From Verrucomicrobiaceae bacterium (GTDB taxonomy: Bacteria; Verrucomicrobiota; Verrucomicrobiia; Verrucomicrobiales; Verrucomicrobiaceae): DNA of 64,000 nucleotides. Each line of letters begins with the position of its first letter. The first letter of the stretch is position 1. Location: assembly GCA_947458455.1 (NCBI GenBank), contig CANGYJ010000003.1, positions 124,001-188,000 of the forward strand, in the 5' to 3' direction. The position numbers and the translations under genes were made by a program. Positions 32,465-40,608 of the stretch are shown here, one piece after another. Below the pieces are notes generated by a model. That model searched no databases and was not told where the DNA came from. It was given only the letters and a program-made list of their open reading frames with translations.

Positions 32465-34176
32465 TCTGTCCTCGCCAAACTCGTGCGGCCTTGCGAGGTG
32501 ACTTCATACCATCCAGGAAATCCACGCCACGAGACCTTACCTTTCGTATCCGTCTTCAACGTGACCTCCGTGTGCCACTTCCGGCCGATCCATTCTTCCA
32601 AAACCTCGCCGCGAGGGCGGATGGACCAGTCTTTGGACCATGAAGCGGCCTCCGCCTTCCAGTGCGAGCCTTCCCAGAAACCCCACAGCAGAAAACTCGT
32701 ATAAGCCGGATGGCTGAAGACGGCGATGAGCGCATCCCGCGTGTAGTCGGCGGCCAGTTTTTCGTCTTCGGTGGTCACGATGTCGTATTCGGTGATGGAT
32801 TGATGCGGAACGATCTTCGCAAACTGATCCGTCACGGCTAGCAGATGTTCAGGAGACGGCAGGTAGCTCTCGTGGAAGTGCGCCTGATTGCCGAGGCCCG
32901 CGACCTTGAAGCCATCGGCGTTTAACTTCTCGATGTAGGTGAAGGTGTCATCGCACTGCGGGCCGGGACGGAAGACCTGATCTTCATTGACGAAGAAGGG
33001 CAGTTTCGTGAGCGAGCGGGCCAACGTGAAGACCTCGCGGTCGAGGGTTTCGAGACCGGGACGCTTGTTCAGCATGTCCGCGCCGCCCCAGGCGATGGGA
33101 TGATTGATCACATCCCACTCGATGACGCGATCTTGCACAAAGGCCATGCGCTCATTTACGCTGTCGAGCGTGCGTTGGCGGATCTCAGTGCTGTCCTTGA
33201 TCTTGTGCAGATTGAAGGGCGCGGCCACCTGCATGAGGTAATGACCGCGCACGTCAATGTGCCGCTCCGCGAGCCATTGGAAGGCGGTGTCGATCTCTGT
33301 GTTGCGTTTGGCTTTTCTGCCTTCGTTGAAATTCGGTGCCCAGTTGCCGTCTTTGAGATCGTTTTCGAAAACGACGATGCTGAAGAGCTTTTCCACGATC
33401 TCGCGGTAACGGCGATCATCCTCGCTTTCGCTGCTGAAACGCTTCGCCACCACCGCAGAGCCGAAACCGAAGGCATGACGCTTCAATGAGAGTTTGACCT
33501 CCGTTTCCGCCAGCGGCTGGCCGCCGTCGCCCTTCACGATCATCGCCAAATCCTTCTTTCGATGCTGTTCGATGCGTTCCAGCGCCGCTTTGCGCCACGG
33601 CGCATCGGGTTCGCGGCCCGCGTAAGTGCGTTTGATGAGTTTCGCCTTTGGAAACAAGGCCACGTCCATCGTCGCGGGATACTTCAGCACGCGGATGCTC
33701 TCCACCTCGATGCTTTGCTCCTTGTGCCCGCACAGCAGCACGACTGCCGCCTTGTCCGCAGGCACCGCATCCTCCGCCACAAACACCACCGGTTGCTCCG
33801 TCCACTCGCGATGAATGCCCACGCCAATCGTCGGCCCCAAGGCGGTGTAAGGCGCACCTTTGAGCTGAAGCTTCGCCAGCACCTCACCCGACTCCGCCGT
33901 GCCCACGACGCGCGCTTTGATGATCGCCATCACACGCTCTTTCTTCGTGATCTCAGCCTCAACCGGAGCCCTGAACTGCGCCGAGTAAGCCTTCGCCGGG
34001 TCCGCCTTCGTGATCGTGATGCGTTTCCCGATCTCCAGCGATTCCACCTTACCCACCGCCGCCGACACACTTGCCTGCAAAGCCGCATTGCCACGCACAT
34101 CCACGCCTCCCGGTGGCAGGTCGAGCGCATGAGCGGATGCGAAAGTGAGGAAGAGCAGAGCTGAACAGAACTTCAT
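32461..34176 (-). CDS. GH10-like secreted protein lacking the usual acid/base glutamate
   Basis: The ATG at 34176 gives 571 residues with a signal peptide (MKFCSALLFLTFASAHA). An N-terminal beta part (about 20-200) is carbohydrate-binding-like. The C-terminal barrel shows GH10 xylanase blocks in order: FENDLKDGNW, RGHYLMQV, WDVINHPIAW, GLGNQAHF, ITEYDI and LWGFWEG. GH10 enzymes normally read WDVVNE, where E is the acid/base; here it is His. The nucleophile E in ITEYDI is kept. It may use another acid or only bind glycan. The C-terminal tail ends in the repeat at 32446-32464. Confidence 0.75.
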   Translation of the reverse strand: MKFCSALLFLTFASAHALDLPPGGVDVRGNAALQASVSAAVGKVESLEIGKRITITKADPAKAYSAQFRAPVEAEITKKERVMAIIKARVVGTAESGEVLAKLQLKGAPYTALGPTIGVGIHREWTEQPVVFVAEDAVPADKAAVVLLCGHKEQSIEVESIRVLKYPATMDVALFPKAKLIKRTYAGREPDAPWRKAALERIEQHRKKDLAMIVKGDGGQPLAETEVKLSLKRHAFGFGSAVVAKRFSSESEDDRRYREIVEKLFSIVVFENDLKDGNWAPNFNEGRKAKRNTEIDTAFQWLAERHIDVRGHYLMQVAAPFNLHKIKDSTEIRQRTLDSVNERMAFVQDRVIEWDVINHPIAWGGADMLNKRPGLETLDREVFTLARSLTKLPFFVNEDQVFRPGPQCDDTFTYIEKLNADGFKVAGLGNQAHFHESYLPSPEHLLAVTDQFAKIVPHQSITEYDIVTTEDEKLAADYTRDALIAVFSHPAYTSFLLWGFWEGSHWKAEAASWSKDWSIRPRGEVLEEWIGRKWHTEVTLKTDTKGKVSWRGFPGWYEVTSQGRTSLARTE

Positions 34177-34281
34177 GGAGACATCCATTTTGTCCCCGCC
34201 ATCGCCGACACGCAATTATTCCATCGAGATGCGAAAGACACCCTGACTCAAGGCATCCATTTTGGTGAAACGGGCTTTTTC

Positions 34282-34351
34282 TCCAGCAGATTCACGGAGG
34301 CCAGCAGATGAGGGCAAAGAGAAATCTGCGGGCCTCCGTGAATCTGCTGGA
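34282..34351. repeat. Inverted repeat with perfect 21-base arms
   Basis: Arms 34282-34302 and 34331-34351 carry CAGCAGATTCACGGAGGCC. It lies in the 375-base gap 34177-34551, which holds no gene; the only other structure there is the palindrome at 34503-34539. Confidence 0.8.
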
Positions 34352-34502
34352 AATCATCCATCAAGATGACGCTGAGCATGGTGGCGTTTGAGCGAATGTG
34401 CTGCCAAGCTGGCAAGCCACTCGCCACTGCCACCGCTGTAGGCCTGACCACGAACGAGTTCACGTCGGGGATCGACGTGGGGCCGATAGCCTAACGTATT
34501 AA

Positions 34503-34539
34503 CCATGAAAAATGAAAATGACATTTTCGTTTTTCATGG
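34503..34539. promoter_or_regulatory. Near-perfect AT-rich palindrome before the AAA ATPase gene
   Basis: CCATGAAAAATGAAAATG (34503-34520) and its near-complement (34522-34539, one mismatch) flank a single A. It ends 12 bases before the GTG start of the ATPase and would place a hairpin over the ribosome-binding region. An operator for autoregulation or an RNA structure are both possible. Confidence 0.5.
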
Positions 34540-34551
34540 CAATTTCCGAGC

Positions 34552-35700
34552 GTGATCACCCGAGCCAATCTCGCCAACCGCATCCAAACAGCCCTCAAGC
34601 GCAGCCGGATCGTAGCACTCGTCGGGCCGCGCCAATGCGGCAAGACCACGCTGGCCAGGGAACTGCTAAAGCCGGAGTCGCCTGCGTATTTTGACCTGGA
34701 AGACCCGGTGAGCCTCGCCCGCCTGGAGCAGCCCAAGACCACGCTGGAAAGCCTGAGCGGACTCGTGGTCATCGACGAAGTCCAGCGTCGGCCGGACCTG
34801 TTTCCGGTGCTGCGAGTGCTGGCGGATCGCCAGCCGCTGCCAGCCAAGTTCCTCATCCTCGGCAGCGCCAGCCCTGAGTTGCTGCGGCAGTCCTCCGAGT
34901 CCCTCGCAGGGCGCATGGAGGTCATTGAGATCAGCGGATTCTCGCTGGCTGAAGTCGGCGCGGCCCAGCAGTCTGCCCATTGGTTTCGTGGTGGCTTCCC
35001 ACTCAGCTTTCTGGCTGAAGATGACACCGACAGTCACGCCTGGCGGCAAAACTTCGTCCGTCGCTTCGTCGAGCGAGATCTGGCCACCTTTGGACTGAAC
35101 ATGCCCGCACCTGCGATGATGCGATTTTGGACCATGCTGGCCCACTATCATGGACAGACCTGGAATGCGTCCTCCATGGCTGCAAGTCTGGGCGTCTCGG
35201 CTCCCACCTGCCGGACCTACCTGGATGCGCTCAGCGGTGTCTTCATGGTGCGTCAGCTCCAGCCTTGGCATGAAAATCTGGGCAAACGCCAAGTGAAGGC
35301 CCCGAAGATTTACTTCCGTGACAGCGGACTCTTCCACACGCTCAGCCACATCCGCAGCTCTGATGAACTGCTCACTCACCCGAAGCTCGGAGCCTCCTGG
35401 GAAGGCTACGCCATCGAGGAAGCCATCCGCCACCATGCCCCCGATGAGGCCTATTTCTGGGCCACCCACAACCACGCCGAGCTGGACCTGCTCCTGATGA
35501 AGGATGGCAAACGCATCGGCATCGAATGCAAACGAGCCGACGCCCCCATGCTAACGCCTTCCATGCGCATCGCCCAGGAAGACCTCAAGCTCGACCACCT
35601 CTGCGTCTATTACCCCGGCAGCCAACGCTACGCCCTCAGCGAAAACGTGACCGTGGAGCCTTTGATCTCTCTTGGTGACGAAACAAGCAGGCCTCATTGA
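34552..35700 (+). CDS. AAA ATPase with DUF4143 C-terminal domain
   Basis: The 382-residue protein starts at a GTG. It has a P-loop GPRQCGKTT (25-33), a Walker B LVVIDEVQ (71-78), and a C-terminal DUF4143 part with YFRDSGLFHTL and AELDLLLMKDGKRIGIECK. The last block (D ... E-x-K) resembles a PD-(D/E)xK nuclease core, as known for this family. These ATPases are common in accessory DNA of bacteria and archaea, and their role is unknown. A broken mazE gene follows 30 bases downstream, and a palindrome precedes it. Confidence 0.85.
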   Translation: MITRANLANRIQTALKRSRIVALVGPRQCGKTTLARELLKPESPAYFDLEDPVSLARLEQPKTTLESLSGLVVIDEVQRRPDLFPVLRVLADRQPLPAKFLILGSASPELLRQSSESLAGRMEVIEISGFSLAEVGAAQQSAHWFRGGFPLSFLAEDDTDSHAWRQNFVRRFVERDLATFGLNMPAPAMMRFWTMLAHYHGQTWNASSMAASLGVSAPTCRTYLDALSGVFMVRQLQPWHENLGKRQVKAPKIYFRDSGLFHTLSHIRSSDELLTHPKLGASWEGYAIEEAIRHHAPDEAYFWATHNHAELDLLLMKDGKRIGIECKRADAPMLTPSMRIAQEDLKLDHLCVYYPGSQRYALSENVTVEPLISLGDETSRPH

Positions 35701-35730
35701 CAAGCTTTCTGGGTGGCTTCCTCTAGAAAG

Positions 35731-35963
35731 ATGACAGCCACGATTCAAAAATGGGGGGCAGCCTCGCAATCCGCATCCCGCATGTCGTCGCCAAGCAGAT
35801 TCACGTTAAAGCTGGCGATTCTGTGGCACTCAAAGTCGGTGTTTCTGGGCTTATTGTGAATGCTACTCGGAAGGAGATCATTCTTGATGACCTGCTTGAT
35901 CAAGTGACGCCCAAAAACCTCCACGCCGCGACCGACTGGGGCTTGGTCGTTGACGTTCTCTGA
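35731..35963 (+). pseudogene. mazE: MazE/AbrB-type antitoxin gene, frameshifted
   Basis: From the ATG at 35731 the frame reads MTATIQKWG. It continues in another frame with GSLAIRIPHVVAKQIHVKAG, DSVALKV and ITP-like VTPKNLHAATDWG, the typical MazE swapped-hairpin domain. One base is missing in the G run at 35753-35758. No mazF toxin follows. The loss could be real or a homopolymer error; without a toxin the antitoxin is an orphan either way. Confidence 0.7.
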
Positions 35964-36090
35964 CCCGATTAAACCGAAGGAATTGAAGCAAACCACCTCA
36001 GGAAAACCTTCTGCTAACACCTCGCATGAGACACACTCCAAAATCAGGTCCGCAAAGAAATATCTGACGTGTGGTTTGGCCGAAGCCTGA

Positions 36091-37230
36091 CGGAGGTTCC
36101 GTGACACGCCCAAATCGCCGTGGTCCAAACAGATCGACACGCTGCGCATCGACCAGGCCAAGGATGCTATCAGCGGCAGCGGCGCCGAGATCTGGAACCT
36201 CCTTGAATCGCGAAACATCGACAACGTCATCCTCATGGGCGTGCACTTGAATATGTGCGTGAGCGGTCGCCCCTTTGGCCTGCGGCAGATGGCGAAGAAC
36301 GGGAAGCATGTCGTGCTCATGCGTGACATGGCCGACACGATGTACAACCCCGCACGCTGGCCTTTCGTGAGCCACACACGCGGCACGGAGCTTTTCACGC
36401 AGCATGTGGAGCGTCTCATCTGCCCAACGATCACTTCGGATCAGCTCATTGGCGGCAAAACCTTTGCCTTCAGCGAGGCCACGGCGGGCAAAAAACGCCT
36501 CCAGATCGTCCTCCTCGGGGACAGCACCACCGAGGCGAGCATCCCGAAGAAGTTCGCGCCCGATGAGCCGCAGTTCGAGGACATGCTCCGCGTCAAACTC
36601 GCCACCGAGGGCGATCTGCCGCCCTGTGATGTTTACAACGAAGGCGTCAGCGGCGAGTTTATCCGCCGTCTGCTCGATACCCGCTACGACAAAGCGGTGA
36701 AGACGAAGGCGCAGGCCGATTTCATCTTCATCCGCCACGGGCTCAATGATGCCGCGAAGGTCAAAGACTTCAAAACCGCCTTCCCGAAGGATTTTCGGGA
36801 GTTGCTCGCTCGCCTGCGTCAAGACCACCCCAAGGCCATGCTCATCCCGATGACGGCCATTCCCTATGCGCTCGATAATCTGCACGAGGACCTCAACGCC
36901 CTCATCCAACAGATCGCCGCCGAGGAAAAGCTCACGCTCTTCGACATCGCCCCGCGCTACCTCGCCGAGCTGAAAAAGAATACGGATGGCCTGAACTACC
37001 GCCGTTTCTCGCTTTCGAAGATCCCCGGAAATCTGCGCCCGCTCGCCACGCCCTACGTTGTGCATGAGGGCACCGAGCCGAAGGTCGTCGTGCTCGACAA
37101 CTGTCTCGATGGCCTCTTCGGCCATCTGCCCGGCTGGGCCGGTGACCGCCATCCGAATCTGGCTGGTTACAACGTCATTGTCGATGATACCGCGAAGTGG
37201 CTGGCCCCGGTGATTCGAGGCGCACGCTGA
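36091..37230 (+). pseudogene. 5'-truncated isochorismatase-like plus SGNH hydrolase fusion gene
   Basis: The open part starts after a stop at 36088-36090 and reads PWSKQIDTLRIDQAKDAI, then NVILMGVHLNMCVSGRPFGL, where C is the isochorismatase-superfamily nucleophile. It then passes through CPTITSDQLIGG into an SGNH/GDSL hydrolase (IVLLGDSTTEAS, GLNDAAK, DRHPN). The N-terminal half of the hydrolase domain, including the first catalytic aspartate, is missing. The first usable ATG (36235) lies inside the domain. The SGNH part looks intact and could still be made from 36235 (331 residues). The upstream ATPase/mazE segment probably replaced the lost half. Confidence 0.7.
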
Positions 37231-37236
37231 GCGTCA

Positions 37237-38262
37237 TCAAAGCTTGGCTTTGAGTTCAGCGAAGATGAGGCGGCCTGCGGTGGTGTTGTGGGCACCGCAG
37301 ACGACGACCTGCACCGTTTGGCCGAGGAGGGCGGCGGCTTGGTTCACGACGATCATGGTGCCGTTGTCGAGGTATCCGACGGCCTGATGTTTGTCTTTGC
37401 CGGTTTTGGTGAGGGCGAGCGTGAGTTCATCTCCCACGCCGAGTTCGACCGTGAGGGCGGTGGTGAGCTCAGGAAAGCTCAGCACGGTGATGCCGCGAAG
37501 GCGGGCGACCTTCGCGAGGCCTTCATCATTGGTGAGGAGGCGGGCATTCACCTCGCGGGCGAGCGAGACGAGTCGTGCATCGACGGCCAGATCGGCTCCA
37601 CCGGCATTCTCATGCACCGAAACACGTGCATCGGGCATCCCACGGAGCTTTTCGATCATTTCCAGGCCTCGATGACCTTTGTGCGAGGTGATGGGGTCCT
37701 CGGATTCGGACAGGCGTTGAAGTTCATCGAGCACAAACCGTGGCACCACGACGGTGCCGCTGAGGAAACCCGTGCTGAGAAGGCGCAGCACGCGGCTGTC
37801 ACCAGCCACGCTGAGATCGAGCACGACGGGTTCACCTTCGGAGCCTTCGCGGCGAAAGCGCACGAAAGGGATGAGGAAGGCAAAGTGATCACGATCACTG
37901 CGCAGCGCAAAGCTGATGCCGAGAAAGGCCAGCGAGCCGTAGATGCAGACCTCCACGATGGTGCGCAGCATCTCGGCATTGGGCTGATTTTGAAAGTAAG
38001 CGAGCTGGAAGACGCCGATGCGGGTGACCAGCCAGGCGCAAAACAGCCCGATGGCGAGGCCCACCGTAGCGTGGGAGAAATCACGCAGCGAAAAGCGTGC
38101 AAAGACGATGTCGAGCCCGATGAGGATGCCCATGTAGGCAAGCCCCAGCAAAGCGCCCACCCAGGCTGGCTCCCCCATGCCGAGCGCGATGGCGATACCG
38201 ACGAAGACGGACAACGCAAAAAATAGCGAACGGACGAGGCGGATGGACCAGGAGGGTTTCAT
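37237..38262 (-). CDS. PIN-TRAM membrane protein, YacL family
   Basis: The 341-residue protein has four predicted membrane helices in the first 125 residues, a PIN nuclease domain (about 145-265, VVLDLSVAGDSRVL, DELQRL, LLTNDEGLAKVA) and a C-terminal TRAM-like RNA-binding part (about 275-335). The first PIN acidic residue is in LDLSVAGDS. YacL-type proteins are conserved but their RNA target is uncertain. It ends 6 bases from the convergent SGNH gene, and the pentapeptide gene lies just upstream on the same strand. Confidence 0.85.
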   Translation of the reverse strand: MKPSWSIRLVRSLFFALSVFVGIAIALGMGEPAWVGALLGLAYMGILIGLDIVFARFSLRDFSHATVGLAIGLFCAWLVTRIGVFQLAYFQNQPNAEMLRTIVEVCIYGSLAFLGISFALRSDRDHFAFLIPFVRFRREGSEGEPVVLDLSVAGDSRVLRLLSTGFLSGTVVVPRFVLDELQRLSESEDPITSHKGHRGLEMIEKLRGMPDARVSVHENAGGADLAVDARLVSLAREVNARLLTNDEGLAKVARLRGITVLSFPELTTALTVELGVGDELTLALTKTGKDKHQAVGYLDNGTMIVVNQAAALLGQTVQVVVCGAHNTTAGRLIFAELKAKL

Positions 38263-38273
38263 GGCGCTCAGGC

Positions 38274-38744
38274 TCAGCCTCGCAGGCCGTGGGTGTCCGC
38301 CAGTTTGGCTCCGGTGATGATGAGACCGGTCTGCGTGGTGCGGTTGAGGTTCGTGGCGATGAGATCGGCCTCGGTGAAGTCCGCATCGGTGAGATTTGAG
38401 CCTTCGAGATTGGCCCCGGAGAGATCCGCATTGCGAAAGCTGGCTCCAGTGAGGTTCGCATTGCGCAGAGAGACGCCGCCTAGATCGGCCCCGGTGAGGT
38501 TTGCGCCAGCGAAATTGACGCTGTCGAGGTTCGCTCCGCTGAAATCGGCCTCGCTGAGGTTGGTGCCGGCTAAATTGGCCTTTGTCATCGTGGTGCCGAT
38601 GAAGTGCGCCTTGGCGAGGTTGAGGTCGTTGAGGACGGCTCCGGCCAGATTCATGCCGGTTTCATTGAGGCGGCGGCCGGTTTTGTTATCGCCATCGAGC
38701 CACTGGGTATGGGCGAGAAGTTTTTCGTTCGTGATGCTTGCCAT
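38274..38744 (-). CDS. Pentapeptide repeat protein
   Basis: From the ATG at 38744 the 156 residues are mostly A(D/N)LXX repeats (NLAGAVLNDLNLAKAHFIG, ANLDSVNFAGANLTGADLGG). They fold as a right-handed square helix. It has no signal peptide. Function unknown; some relatives mimic DNA. It lies 11 bases before the PIN-TRAM gene and is probably cotranscribed. Confidence 0.88.
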   Translation of the reverse strand: MASITNEKLLAHTQWLDGDNKTGRRLNETGMNLAGAVLNDLNLAKAHFIGTTMTKANLAGTNLSEADFSGANLDSVNFAGANLTGADLGGVSLRNANLTGASFRNADLSGANLEGSNLTDADFTEADLIATNLNRTTQTGLIITGAKLADTHGLRG

Positions 38745-38999
38745 GGGGTGAGGCACCATGGGAGGCGTGCGGGTGTGTGCAAATGGAGAAAGAGGGGGGG
38801 GATCCGAGCCTCGAAATCTGGTCATGCCGCAGTTTGAACTTCGACCATCAACAATCGATATTCAGCCATCAAAATTCCGAGCCATGCGGAAGGCATGAAC
38901 CGCAGATGGATGAACTCCGATTGCTGATTGTTGAAGTAAAAGAGCCTTTTGATTCAAGCTGGGGGGCATCAGCCGAAATCCGCCCGCAATTTTCGGATT

Positions 39000-40421
39000 T
39001 TAAATTTCCGCCTTCGACCTTCGCCGGTGGGTGCGGACCATGTTCATCTCCTTGAGCTTGCGCTGGAGGGTGCGGCGGCTCATGCCGAGGAGTTCGGCGG
39101 CCACGGTGCGGTTGTTGCCGCTGCGCTGAAGGGCGGTGAGGATGAGCTGGTGCTCCGCTTCCTCGACATCGAGATCGCTTTTGGACTGCGGAGCGGCCTC
39201 AGCAGGTGCTTCGATAGCGGGGGCTTTGCGCACCCAAAGGCCGCCGGGATTCAAAAGATAGGCGGGGAGGTGCTTGAGCATCACGCGGCTGCTGTTGCTC
39301 ATCACCACGCCATGCTCGATGGCGCTGCGCAGTTCGCGGATGTTCCCCGGCCAGTCGTATTTCATCATCGCGGGCAGGGCATCATCGCCGAGAGCTTTGT
39401 AGGTCTTGCCGTTGGCCTTGGCGAGTTCCTTCAAAAAGTGATCGGCCAGCACGGCGATGTCACTTTTGCGCTCTCGCAAGGGTGGCAGATGCAGTGTGAC
39501 GACACGGAGACGCCAGTAGAGGTCCTCGCGGAATTTGCCCTCTTCGACCATTTTGGCGAGGTTGCGGTTCGTGGCGGCGATGACGCGGACGTTGATAGAG
39601 ATGGGCTTGCTGCTGCCGACGCGTTCGATCGTTTGCTCGCCGAGGGCGCGGAGAAGTTTTACCTGCGTGCTGGCGTCGATTTCGCCGATCTCATCGAGGA
39701 AGAGCGTGCCGCCATTGGCCTGCTCGAAGCGTCCGATTCGGCGCTCCTGGGCTCCGGTGAAGGAGCCTTTCTCATGGCCGAAGAGTTCGCTTTCGAGGAT
39801 CTGCGGAGAAAGGGCGGCGCAATGCACGGCCACGATGCTGGCCTTGGGGCGGCCGCTGAGGTTGTGGATGGCTCGGGCCACGAGTTCCTTGCCGGTGCCG
39901 CTTTCGCCTTCGATGAGCACCGTGGCGCGGGAGGGGGCCACCTGCTGGATGGTATCCATGATGGGCTTCATGACCTCCGCCTGGCCTAAAATGCCCTCGA
40001 TGGAGAATTTTCGCTCCACCTGCTGCTTCAGCGCCACGTTTTCGTGCTCCAGCGTGCGGCTGCGGAGGGCTCTTTTGATCAAAAGCTCCACCTCGTCGAG
40101 GTTCAGCGGCTTGGTGACAAAGTGGTAGGCCCCCCGGCGCATGGCTTCCACGGCGGTATCCACGCTGCCGTAAGCGGTCATCATGATGCAGACCGGCGGC
40201 TTAGGCAGGGCGAGAGCGGCTTCGAGGAGCTTCATGCCATCGTCTTCGCCAAGGCGGAGATCGGTGAGCATCACGTCGATGCGGTCGTTGCGGAGGTACT
40301 CCATGGCCTCAGCCGCGTTGGAGGCGACGTAGCAGTCGAAATCATCCTCCAACGACAGGCGCAGGCCATCTCGGGTGTGCTTTTCATCATCGACGATGAG
40401 AACGGTAGCTTGGTCGTCCAT
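39000..40421 (-). CDS. Sigma-54-dependent response regulator (NtrC family)
   Basis: The ATG at 40421 gives 473 residues. The receiver domain (1-120) has Asp 54 as the phospho-acceptor and Lys 104. The AAA+ domain (about 140-375) has GESGTGKE (172-179) and the sigma-54 contact loop as GSFTGA (219-224) rather than GAFTGA. A Fis-type helix-turn-helix ends the protein (NRTVAAELLGMSRRTLQRKL). No histidine kinase lies beside it. It is divergent from the metalloprotease gene. Confidence 0.93.
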   Translation of the reverse strand: MDDQATVLIVDDEKHTRDGLRLSLEDDFDCYVASNAAEAMEYLRNDRIDVMLTDLRLGEDDGMKLLEAALALPKPPVCIMMTAYGSVDTAVEAMRRGAYHFVTKPLNLDEVELLIKRALRSRTLEHENVALKQQVERKFSIEGILGQAEVMKPIMDTIQQVAPSRATVLIEGESGTGKELVARAIHNLSGRPKASIVAVHCAALSPQILESELFGHEKGSFTGAQERRIGRFEQANGGTLFLDEIGEIDASTQVKLLRALGEQTIERVGSSKPISINVRVIAATNRNLAKMVEEGKFREDLYWRLRVVTLHLPPLRERKSDIAVLADHFLKELAKANGKTYKALGDDALPAMMKYDWPGNIRELRSAIEHGVVMSNSSRVMLKHLPAYLLNPGGLWVRKAPAIEAPAEAAPQSKSDLDVEEAEHQLILTALQRSGNNRTVAAELLGMSRRTLQRKLKEMNMVRTHRRRSKAEI

Positions 40422-40559
40422 AAGTGAAGGAATGGCACACTTAGGCGAAGCGATCCGCTTTCGGCAACGACGGGTTGAAGGGAATTTCGGGCAGGGCAGG
40501 GGGGGGAGGCCGATGCCCCTCGTTCGGGTGAAGGCTGATGAAAGCATTGACGCCGAATG

Positions 40560-40590
40560 TTGTTTTGTGATAATTATATAATAATTGGGT
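40560..40590 (+). promoter_or_regulatory. AT-rich promoter region
   Basis: The stretch with TGATAATTATATAATAATTG is the most AT-rich part of the neighbourhood and contains TATAAT, a consensus -10 box, about 35 bases before the metalloprotease start. No clear -35 box is seen. Confidence 0.4.
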
Positions 40591-40608
40591 AAAAAAACCC
40601 TTCCCACC

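Noticed and set aside
35964-36090. MazF toxin after mazE
   Set aside because: No frame in this stretch shows MazF motifs; the sequence runs into the truncated isochorismatase gene.
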